A DNA stretch of 64,000 bases, from the NCBI GenBank assembly GCA_030144965.1, contig JAMPUU010000022.1, positions 1 to 64,000 on the forward strand, given 5' to 3'. The notes under the pieces were generated by a model. It saw only the letters and a list, made by a program, of their open reading frames with translations. It was not told the DNA's origin and made no database searches. This document shows positions 37,358-46,900 of the stretch, piece after piece (the stretch's first letter is position 1; every line of letters begins with the position of its first letter). The translations under genes and the position numbers were made by a program. This DNA is from Nitrospira sp. BO4. GTDB lineage: Bacteria > Nitrospirota > Nitrospiria > Nitrospirales > Nitrospiraceae.

Positions 37358-38767
37358 TCATTTTGCCAAACTCCGGATGTAGTGAACTAACTGCCACACC
37401 TGCTCATCCGGCAAACCGGGAAAGGCCATCATCCCGGTGCCCGGCGAACCATTCTTGATGATCCAGAACAACTGACCATCCGAAATCTCTCGCATCATCA
37501 TCCCGCAGGTGAAATTCCTTGGCGGCGGCACCAAAGCCGCACCCATCAACCCCTTCCCATCTCCTTGTTCCCCATGACACATGACACAGGCAACGGGCTG
37601 CGCCGTTTTGAGAAACAGTTCTTTCCCGACTTGGATTGCACCCGCAGATGAGGGATGCGGATTCGTCCTGGCGAGGAAGTCTTCCGGAGCCTTGGCCGTT
37701 TTGCGTGGTTGCGCGCAGGTACCGCCCTGTCCTCCTCCCGGCACGGCTGCGACATCCGGCACTCCCTTGAAGGTCACCTTCAAATAGGCGATCACATCCG
37801 CCACCCCTTGCTGTCCGATGGTCAACCCCCAGTAAGGCATGTTCGGCGATTTTCCAACGGCCGGCCCGCCATGGTTGATTACGTTATAGAGATACTCCAT
37901 CGGCAGTTTTTCGAACGGCATGTTGGCGTGGATGGCCGGTTTCGGCTCCAGACCCGATGCAGCGGGACCGTCGCCTTTTCCGGTCAAGCCGTGACACTGG
38001 GCGCAGTATTCCTTGTACAGCACCTTGCCACGCCCTGCGTCGGCCCTTCCGAATTCAGGACTCGTCCACGGCTCGTAATACTGGAAGTCGGGTACCCCTT
38101 GGACCATCAGATAGCCGATCACGGCGCGCAGCTGAGGCTCCGTCGCATCGGCCAGGAATTCGCCGCTGTGCGGCACGAAATCCTGTGGATTCTGGCCGAA
38201 GCGAAACAGCCAGTCCTTGTCGTATCGCTGACCGGACTTCTGCAGAGCCGCACTCTGCGGGCCTCCGATCAGGCGGCCGCTCTCTTCGATTGTATGACAG
38301 CCAAGGCAGGCATGGGCTTTGTAGGCCGCTCCGCCGAACGCGACGTCGAATTTGGTGACCTTCGACACATCAAAGGCTCCGATGGCGATTCGCGGATCTT
38401 TGTTGTGTTCGGCAAAGTAATCGGCGATTGCGTCAGCCTCGGACTCCGTCACCATTGGGTGCTTGGACGGAACGTCCGTCTGGTCCCAGCGATACCCCTT
38501 GGCGTAGATCGGGGCTTCCTTGCCGGTCAGCCAGCGAATGAGCCAGGACCGTTGATATTTACTGCCGGCCCAAATCAAATCAGGAGCTCGGAGATTGAAT
38601 CGCGAGTCGGCTGTGCCTTCCAACCGGTGACATTGCACACAGGTCTGTTGGATGAGATCCTTGGCGCGAGAGGGATCGCTCGCAAAAGACGGATCCTGAA
38701 ACGATACGAGCCACACGATCAGGGTCACCGCCATTCCAATCACTTGCGTCCTTCTCGTCAGATTCAT
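37358..38767 (-). CDS. Tetraheme periplasmic cytochrome c
   Basis: A 469-residue exported protein with four CxxCH sites: CVQCH (43), CLGCH (154), CAQCH (255) and CVMCH (394). Each belongs to a separate class I-like cytochrome domain, so the gene looks like a fusion of monoheme units; the last unit (RNFTCGMMMREISDGQLFWIIKNGSPGTGM) matches the nearby monoheme cytochromes. The start ATG has AAGGAG six bases upstream (second of two adjacent ATGs). It may relay electrons along the periplasm; the partner complex is not visible here. Confidence 0.86.
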   Translation of the reverse strand: MNLTRRTQVIGMAVTLIVWLVSFQDPSFASDPSRAKDLIQQTCVQCHRLEGTADSRFNLRAPDLIWAGSKYQRSWLIRWLTGKEAPIYAKGYRWDQTDVPSKHPMVTESEADAIADYFAEHNKDPRIAIGAFDVSKVTKFDVAFGGAAYKAHACLGCHTIEESGRLIGGPQSAALQKSGQRYDKDWLFRFGQNPQDFVPHSGEFLADATEPQLRAVIGYLMVQGVPDFQYYEPWTSPEFGRADAGRGKVLYKEYCAQCHGLTGKGDGPAASGLEPKPAIHANMPFEKLPMEYLYNVINHGGPAVGKSPNMPYWGLTIGQQGVADVIAYLKVTFKGVPDVAAVPGGGQGGTCAQPRKTAKAPEDFLARTNPHPSSAGAIQVGKELFLKTAQPVACVMCHGEQGDGKGLMGAALVPPPRNFTCGMMMREISDGQLFWIIKNGSPGTGMMAFPGLPDEQVWQLVHYIRSLAK

Positions 38768-38828
38768 CATGCGCTCCTTCTGTCTACAAGGCTTTAGCGT
38801 ATCCCTCGCGCCTCGATCTATTCCCCTG

Positions 38829-39248
38829 TTACGATCCATTGCCTTTCAGAGGAGCATGGGGGTTCAACTGGATGGCGATATTCGGCGTGACCGCGATCGA
38901 TTGGTGAACGGTGCAACCATGGGCCACCTTTAGCAGCCGCTCTTTTTGTTCTGCGGTGATTCGATGGGGAAGATGAATGCCGATGTCGATACGACCGACG
39001 CGATGAGGCCCCTCGGCCATGGTCCATTCCGCGTCTACGCTCAACCCCTCGCGAGGAATGCCGTGCCGCCCGCAGAATTGTCCGACGAAGTACCCTACAC
39101 AACCGGCTAGCGAGCCGACGAACAGTTCGACCGGGCTCATACCGGCGTCCTGACCTCCGTCTTCCGCCGGTTGATCAGTGACGACTCGATGCGTTCCACT
39201 TGTGATATCGTACCGAGTCCCGCCGTGAAAGGTCGCCGTGAGTTTCAT
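38829..39248 (-). CDS. OsmC/Ohr-family peroxidase-like protein
   Basis: A 139-residue protein of the OsmC family, reducing organic hydroperoxides with two cysteines: SLAGCVGYF near residue 60 and HGCTVHQS near 113. The start MKLTATF is like family members; an in-frame GTG further upstream has no site. It is in the cytochrome island and adds to the stress functions there. Confidence 0.86.
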   Translation of the reverse strand: MKLTATFHGGTRYDITSGTHRVVTDQPAEDGGQDAGMSPVELFVGSLAGCVGYFVGQFCGRHGIPREGLSVDAEWTMAEGPHRVGRIDIGIHLPHRITAEQKERLLKVAHGCTVHQSIAVTPNIAIQLNPHAPLKGNGS

Positions 39249-39337
39249 GTCGCCCCAGACTCTGGAAGTTTCGTCGTGCTCCACAGACACAGCATACTGA
39301 GCGACAACTCATGATCGCCCGATTCTTCGGGCACCGC

Positions 39338-40192
39338 TCAGTACGGCACATCAACCGGCTTCCCACCTTTCGGCCAATCATGGATCTTGTCGGGAAAGTC
39401 CGGCCGAGGTTGCGTATTAATATAGGCTGCGACATCAAACGCCTCATCGTCCGTGACCGTCCACCCCCAGCCTCTCGGCATATTGGCTTTGATATACGAG
39501 GCCGCCACGCTGATCCTCGCCATGCCCGCCCCGATGTTGTACGAACGCGGTCCCCACACAGGTGGCGCTGCCATCGTCCCTTGTCCATCGGAGCCATGGC
39601 AGAAAACACACTTCTGCTCGAACACCTTCTTGCCGTTGAGAGAATCAGGCTGGTGAGTCGATGTAATGCGTGGGATTCCGCGCCAGGGCACCGCGCTGCC
39701 GGGCGGCATCGTCTGAGAGAGCCATTCGATATACGCGACAATAGCCGTCAGTTTCACGCTGTCGGAAGGAAGAGGCTTGCCGTTCATGCTCCGTTCGAAA
39801 CACTCGTTGATCCGTTCCGCGAGGGTCATCTGCCGTCCCGCACGCTCACGATACTGCGGATAGAGGGCGCTGATGCCGACGAATGACGCAGAATTTGGGT
39901 TGAGTCCAGCATCCAAATGACAATTCGTGCAGTTGAGCGCATTCCCAACATACCGCTTCCCATACTCCTGGGTATCGACCACCATCTTGTATCCCAGCCG
40001 AATTTGCTCTCCTCTCAGATCACCGGGAATGGATTCAGGAGAAGGTGGGGCAAACAATGCGTTCATCGGCAACTCAGAATTGTGTGGAACGACCGACTCC
40101 TGATCCCCTGTCACTCGTGGGGTCGGCGTACAACTGATCGTCATCCACAAAGCAATAAGCAGTGTGCTACCCGCGATCATCTGTCTATTCAT
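39338..40192 (-). CDS. tsdA: Diheme cytochrome c, TsdA-like thiosulfate dehydrogenase
   Basis: A 284-residue exported protein (lipobox-like TISC at residue 21). Heme 1 is CTNCH (88-92) and heme 2 is CVFCH (195-199). RINECFERSMNG contains Cys131, positioned as the distal cysteine ligand of heme 1 in TsdA enzymes, which interconvert thiosulfate and tetrathionate. YPQYRERAGRQMTLAERI is also TsdA-like. Other SoxA/DUF-type diheme cytochromes are the alternative. Confidence 0.8.
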   Translation of the reverse strand: MNRQMIAGSTLLIALWMTISCTPTPRVTGDQESVVPHNSELPMNALFAPPSPESIPGDLRGEQIRLGYKMVVDTQEYGKRYVGNALNCTNCHLDAGLNPNSASFVGISALYPQYRERAGRQMTLAERINECFERSMNGKPLPSDSVKLTAIVAYIEWLSQTMPPGSAVPWRGIPRITSTHQPDSLNGKKVFEQKCVFCHGSDGQGTMAAPPVWGPRSYNIGAGMARISVAASYIKANMPRGWGWTVTDDEAFDVAAYINTQPRPDFPDKIHDWPKGGKPVDVPY

Positions 40193-40301
40193 GAATGAAC
40201 CTCACCTGTTTCGTGTTGGGTGTTGGAGAGGACGGCTCCTCTGTCCAACCCTTTCTCTGTGGCATACCGTATGAGGCAGTTCCAGGCCATTGGATTCAGC
40301 T

Positions 40302-40691
40302 TTATGGCTGTCCGCTTTGCCCGGCGCCCAACACGCGCACGTAGGCCAACACATCCCAGATTTCTTCATCGGAGAGGGAGTGTTTCCACGCACCCATGGC
40401 AGTGTTCGGTTTGCCGTCATGAATGCGCCGGAACAAGGTGCCGTCGAGTCGTTCTTGAACGACAGGCGAGGTGAGGTCTGCCGGAGGTGGGACAAGTTGG
40501 ACACCCGGCGCTCCAGTCCCCTCGATACCATGACAACGGATACAGGTGTTCACGTAGATCTCGCGCCCACTGACTGGATCGCCGCCCTTCGCTATGACAG
40601 CCAGCTCTTTCACTCCAGCATTGCTGAAGCCCAGCCCGATCGTGCCAGCCAGCAGAACGCAAAATACCATCATCCGTCCGGTGATAAGCAT
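40302..40691 (-). CDS. Periplasmic monoheme cytochrome c
   Basis: A 129-residue cytochrome with a hydrophobic signal segment, heme site CIRCH near residue 50 and a Met-ligand region KPNTAMGAWKHSLSDEE. AAAGGA precedes the ATG; the open frame extends upstream without a site. It is first in the island and probably transcribed with the TsdA-like gene, which starts 110 bases downstream. Confidence 0.84.
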   Translation of the reverse strand: MLITGRMMVFCVLLAGTIGLGFSNAGVKELAVIAKGGDPVSGREIYVNTCIRCHGIEGTGAPGVQLVPPPADLTSPVVQERLDGTLFRRIHDGKPNTAMGAWKHSLSDEEIWDVLAYVRVLGAGQSGQP

Positions 40692-40996
40692 CCTTGTCCT
40701 TTCAATGGAAAACTCTGCGATCACTGTGCCATCTCCATCAAATGCCACATGATAGCTTTCTCTTTATTTATTGCCAACTTAGAATGATTTGTTATGATGA
40801 CACGGAAAAAATTGGAGCAAAAATGGCGACAAACACCCCAGAGTATCTTGGCCTACTGACGCAGGATGCCCCAGCCATAAATTGCTGGTTGTGGGAATGT
40901 CAGAAATTCTTTCAACTTATGATTAAACGCACTACGCTATGCATCTGGTGGACTGATAATAAGATAGTAGATACTTCTCCTTATCAACTCTCATAG
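40692..40996. promoter_or_regulatory. Divergent regulatory region, cytochrome / NRPS
   Basis: About 305 bases between the cytochrome start on the minus strand and the NRPS start on the plus strand. It is visibly more AT-rich than the surroundings. It contains a good sigma-70-type promoter facing the NRPS (see next entry) and a leader of about 190 bases without a gene. Confidence 0.55.
40771..40798 (+). promoter_or_regulatory. Candidate sigma-70 promoter for the NRPS
   Basis: TTGCCA at 40771-40776 and TATGAT at 40793-40798 with a 16-base spacer fit -35/-10 consensus. Transcription would start near 40805, giving an mRNA leader of about 190 bases before the NRPS ATG. The NRPS ATG has no clear Shine-Dalgarno sequence. 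Confidence 0.5.
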
Positions 40997-43900
40997 ATGT
41001 CAAAACCTCCGCCTCCGTCTGTTTACAATCTGGCTGATCTCTTTGAGTTTCGTTGCCGGAGCAACCAGAATGCGCTTGCCTATGCCGTTGTTCGTGGCAA
41101 CCTCCAGCTTGAGAATCAACTGACCTATAGCCAGCTTGAACGCACCGTGCGTCTGCTTGCCGACCGGCTTGCATGCCAGGTTCCACCAGGAACACGAACC
41201 CTTCTTCTCTACCCACAGGGGCTCGACGTCGTCTGCGCGTTTTGGGCATGTGTCCGAGCCGGTCTCGTTCCGGTTCCTGCTCCTACACCCGATCCTGTGA
41301 GACGGAAGCATAGTCTGCCAAGACTTCGCGCTATTATCGAAGATGCCCAAGTATCGCTGGTGCTCACAACTTTAGAGATCGAGACTTTGTCTTCGGGGTT
41401 CTCACTTGCCAAGGAAGTCGGACAGATCACGTGGATGGCGACGGATCAACCCTACGATCCTGCCGATCCGGTTGAATTGCCACAACCCACACGCACGGCC
41501 CTTGCCTATCTGCAATATACCTCGGGATCGACGGCCACTCCTCGCGGCGTCATGGTCGATCATGGCAATGTGCTCGCCCACTGCAAGGCCTTGAGCGTGG
41601 CCGGAGCCGTGTCGGACGACAGCCGGTCCCTCTGCTGGTTACCCTACTTCCATGACTATGGACTGCTACACGGAATCATTGCCCCGTTCTATGCCGGCAT
41701 TCCCGCCTACCTGATGTCACCCGTCACGTTTCTGCGGCGGCCACTGCGTTGGCTTGAGGCGGTCTCCCGATTTGCCATTACTCATAGCGGCGGGCCGAAC
41801 TTTTCCTATGAGGCGTGTCTGCGGGCTGTACGGCAACAAGACAGATGGGAAGCTGATTTGAGTACATGGATGGTCGCCAGTTGCGGCGCGGAGCCCATCC
41901 ATGCGGATACGGTTGAGCAGTTTACCAATACCTTCGGTCCGCGCGGCTTCCGGCGAACCGCATTTGCGCCGGCATATGGGCTCGCTGAAGCCACATTGCT
42001 GGTGACCATGAAGCGGGTAGGTGCGGAACCGACATTCTTGAAGGTTGAGGCGGAGGCATTGACGGAGTCGATCATCAAAGTGTCCTCCGCGTCGGACAAA
42101 GCAATTCGGACACTGGTCGGGTGCGGAGAACCCCTGGAAGAGACGTGCATCAAGATTGTGCATCCTGCTACCCACAAGGAGTGCCGGCCGGATGAGGTAG
42201 GAGAGGTGTGGATCGCGGGTTCTGGGATCGCCGCCGGTTACTGGGAGAAACAGGAAGAAACGAACGTCACATTCAAAGCAACCGTGGCCGGATCAGGTGA
42301 TGATCCCTATTTGCGGACCGGTGATCTTGGATTCCTCCACCGCGGAGAGCTGTTCCTGACCGGTCGCCTCAAAGACCTGATCATCGTGCGGGGACGCAAC
42401 TATTACCCTCATGATTTGGAGTGGACTGCCGGGCAGGCTCACCCGGGCTTGCGGCAAGGATGTGGGGCGGCATTCTCGATCGAGGGGGAGACCGGAGAGT
42501 GGGTGGTGCTGGTCCATGAGATTGAGAAGCAGCTGTCCGAATCGGATATCACCGAGGTGATGAGCTGTGTCCGTCGCGCATTGGCTGACGAGTATGAGCT
42601 GGAAATTCACAGTGTTGTGCTGATCAAGGCTGGAACGATCCCAAGGACCTCCAGCGGAAAAATTCAGCGGCACGCCTGCAAAGCCTCGTTTGAAGCCGGT
42701 CAGCTTACCGTGGTCGCAGCGAGTACGCTGAGCACAACGATCGAAGCTCAGAACGGTAGGGCGCTGGGCGGAATTCCTGAAACGACGGTCGAGAAACAGC
42801 TGGCGGAGATCTGGCAGGAAGTGCTTGGAGGGCCTCCGCCGCGTCGTGATGCCAACTTCTTTGCATCCGGAGGCAATTCTCTCCTGGCCGCGCAGGTTGT
42901 GGAGCGAATCGTCGACGTGTTTCATGCCCAACTCTCTCTCAGTGTTGTGTTTGAATGTCCGACATTCTCCGATCTCGCCGCTCGTATCACTAAAATGAGT
43001 GCCGGTCTGAATCAGGCACACACAGGCATGGAGGGAGGTGGAGGCCCGGATGACAGCGACCGCATGCAGGCTCCTCTCACATCGCTGTTACCGCGCTCAA
43101 CAAGAGAAGGCCGGATACCACTGAGCTCCTCGCAGCAGCGACTTTGGTTTTTGGAACAGGTCCACCCGGAAAGCGCCATTAATCATATTTCCATGCGTGT
43201 GCGCATACGAGGACCCGTCAGCCCCGAAGTGTTGGAGCAGTCGGTGCAGGAAATCATGCGCCGGCACGAAATTCTTCGAACTCGGTTCGGATCGGAAAAA
43301 GGAGAGGGATACGCGGAAGTATGCTCCGATATGAAGCTCACGATAGGACGACATGATTTCCAAACCCTGAGCCAGAGTGAGCGAGAAATCGAGGTCCGGC
43401 AGTTCCTACGAACGGAAGCCGGCCGACCCTTTGATCTCAGACGGGGACCGTTGTTCAGGATGGCGCTGCTGGCGCTTGATCGGGACGTGCATGTCCTGGC
43501 GCTGACATTCCACCGCCTCGTCGCAGACGGCTGGTCTCTGCGTATTTTTTGTAAAGAACTGGCCCTTCTCTGGGAAGCCGGGGGCGACGCTCGAGGGGCG
43601 GGACTGTCCAAGTCTCACGTTCAGTACACAGACTTTGCCGATTGGCAGCGAATCAGGCTTGATCAAGGCCTTCGCGAGGTACATCGCGAATATTGGACCA
43701 GGCAGTTGAGCGGTGCCCGGCCGCCCGCTGAATTACCTGCCGACCGTCCACGGCCGAAGGTGCGGACGTTTGAGGGAGCCGTGCGGTCACGGCCGCTTTC
43801 AGCAGGACTTGCAGGCGCCTTGGATCTCTTCTGTCAACGGCAGAGTGCGACCAGATTCATGGTGTTGTATGCCGTCTTTGTGACGTGGCTACATCGCTAC

Positions 43901-46900
43901 ACGCAGGAGTCCGACGTCGTGATCGGCTCGGTGGTGGCCGACAGGCGTCGTAGAGAGCTCGAAGATATGATGGGGTATTGCGTCAATACCGTGGCGCTTC
44001 GGGCTCAACTTTCCGACGGACTGACGGGACACGGTCTGTTGAAACACATACGCCGGGTGGTGGCGGATGCCTATGATCATCAGGAACTCCCGTTTGAGGA
44101 GGTGATCGAGACGCTGTCATTACAACGCGAGAGACAGCTTTCCCCGCTTTTTAACGTGATGCTTGTCTGCGAAGACGACCCGTTGTCGACGTTTAAGGTC
44201 AGAAATATTGAGGCATCCCACCTCTCCTGGGAACCGACTGCGTCGGAGTTTGACCTCGTGCTGATGTTGGTCAACAAGGTGCACGGATTGGAATTGGCGT
44301 TTCTCTACGACCGCGCGATCTTTGATGAGTCGACGATCCATCGGATGTTGGGACAGATCGAGACGCTTCTTGAGGAATTCATCAAGAGGCCTGAAGCCCG
44401 TCTTGTTGAACTCTCATGGCTAACGCCTGAAGAGCACCGCCAGATGCTCCTCCAATGGAATCGGCCGACAACCCCCGTTCCGTGTTCTTCCGGTATCCAT
44501 GCGCTCATCGAGGCACAGGTAGAGCGAACTCCTCATGCAGCAGCGGTCACGTGCGGGGGCCAGTCCGTCAGCTATCAAGAGTTGAACCGGCGAGCGAATC
44601 GAGTGGCCCGCGCCTTACAGAAGTTGGGAGTTCGTGCCGACCTTCCAGTCGGTCTTTGTGTCGAGCGTTCGGTAGACGGTCTTGTGGGGCTCCTTGGCAT
44701 TCTCAAAGCAGGGGGAGGCTACGTTCCCCTGGATCCATCCTTCCCCGGTCACCGCCTCCAGCTCATGCTGGAGGATGCGAAGATTTCTATCGTCTTGACT
44801 CAGCGGCATCTTGGCAGCCATTTACAAGGTTATACCGGCCACATCTGTGACCTGGAGACCATCGGTCGATCCGCAGTACGTGGAGAGGACGAGAATCTCG
44901 CCGTTTCAATCTCCCCAGATCAACTCGCGTATATCATGTACACCTCCGGTTCGACCGGGCAGCCAAAAGGCGTGGCGGTAACACACCGCAATCTAGTGAC
45001 GTCTCTTCATGCCAGACTTCTTTATTATCGGGAACAGGTATCCCGGTTCTTGCTGACGTTCTCCCTGGCCTTTGATGGGTCCGTGACGGGTATCTTTTGG
45101 ACACTGATGGAGGGAGGGGAGTTAATCATTCCTTCAGAGGCCGCCCATCGCAGTCCGACAGAGCTTGCCACGCTTATCGCGCATCACCGCATCTCGCATG
45201 TTGTGTGGGTGCCTTCCTTGTATCAAGCCGTGCTCGGTGAGGCCGTGAATGCTCAGTTAGAATCTCTTCGCATCGTCGTGACTGCCGGCGAGAGCCTTCC
45301 CATTGAACTCGTGAGAAGGCACTACCAATTCCTGCCCCACGCGAAGCTCTTCAACGAGTATGGGCCGACGGAAGCGACCGTCTGGTGCAGCGTGTATCAA
45401 ACGACTCGCGAGGAGACAGGAGCCCGTGTGCCGATCGGAAAATCGATCGATACGATGCAGCTCTATGTCCTGGATACGCGCCTGCAGCCGATGCCGGTTG
45501 GGGTGCCGGGCGAGCTCTACGTCGCAGGGGATGGCCTGGCCCGCGGGTATGTGAACCAACCTCTGTTGACCCACGAGCGGTTTCTCGTAAATCCTTTCGT
45601 GACCGGTTCCAGGCTGTACCGAACCGGAGATCTGGCTCGGTGTCGCGAGGACGGCAATGTGGAGTTTCTTGGACGGATGGATCAGCAGGTCAAGCTGCGT
45701 GGCTATCGGATCGAACTGGGCGAAGTCGAATATGCGCTGAGCAACTTCCCGGGCGTCTATCAGACGGCGGTGCTGCTTCGACAGGATAAACCGGACCAGC
45801 ATCGGTTGGTCGCCTATGTCACCGGGCAGCATTCGCTCAAAGAACGCCTCGAACAGATTCGGAGTTATCTCCTCTCGCGATTACCGCACTATATGGTGCC
45901 CTCGGTCATTCTGTGGGTGGAAGCGATGCCGCTCACTGCGACGGGAAAAGCGAATCGCGGCGCTCTTCCCGCCACCGAAGATTCAGCCGGCCAAACCGCA
46001 GCCAAGATTGCTCCGACGAATCAGGTCGAAGAATCGTTGGCTGAGCTGTGGAAGTCCGTTCTTGCAGTACCGGAAGCCGGCATTCAGGACAATTTCTTCG
46101 AACGAGGAGGCCACTCTCTGTTGGCTACTCAGCTCGTCTCCCGCATACGCGAGCTCTTTGAGGTAGACATCCCTCTCCCGCTGCTTTTTGAGCGACCCAC
46201 TATCCAAGCCTTGGCCGAAGCCGTGACGCGTTTACGCGATCAGGAACAGAAAGTTTCCGTGCTTCCACCGATCATTCAGGTTCCCAGAGATCGGCCGCTC
46301 CCTCTCTCCTATTCTCAGCAACGGATGTGGCTGATGTATCGGTTGGCCCCTGAGAGCACGGCCTATAATATGCCGTTCGCGTCGCGGCAGATGGGACGGC
46401 TCAACAAATCGGCCCTCCGGAGTACGATCGATGCCATCTGTAAACGCCATGAAGCTTTTCGAACGACGTTCGTGATGACGGGTGAGGGGCCGGTCCAGAT
46501 CATTAGTCCCTTTCAATCCCCTCATTGGACCGAAGTCGATCTGACACAGCTCCCCCACGAGCAGCGACAGCAGCAGGCGGCTCGGCTTGTGGAGCAGGAG
46601 GCGAGCCAGCCGTTCGATCTTGAGAAGGGTCCGCTCGCGAGGTTCCTATTGATTGCGATCGAGCCCGATGATCATGTGCTGGTGCTCACGATGCATCATA
46701 TTATCGGTGATCAGTGGTCGTTCGGAATCATCGGGCATGAGTTTGCAGTGTTCTACAATGCGTTTTGCTGCGGAGAGATTCCCTCTGCAAAGCCGATCCC
46801 GCTTCAGTATGCTGACTATGCGGTGTGGCAGCGGCGTTGTCTCACCGACGATCGGCTCAGGGCCCAGGCAGATTACTGGCAGAAGAAGCTGGCAGGTCTT

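Noticed and set aside
37655..38797. 380-codon plus-strand frame
   Set aside because: Antisense to the tetraheme cytochrome, whose CxxCH motifs are decisive.
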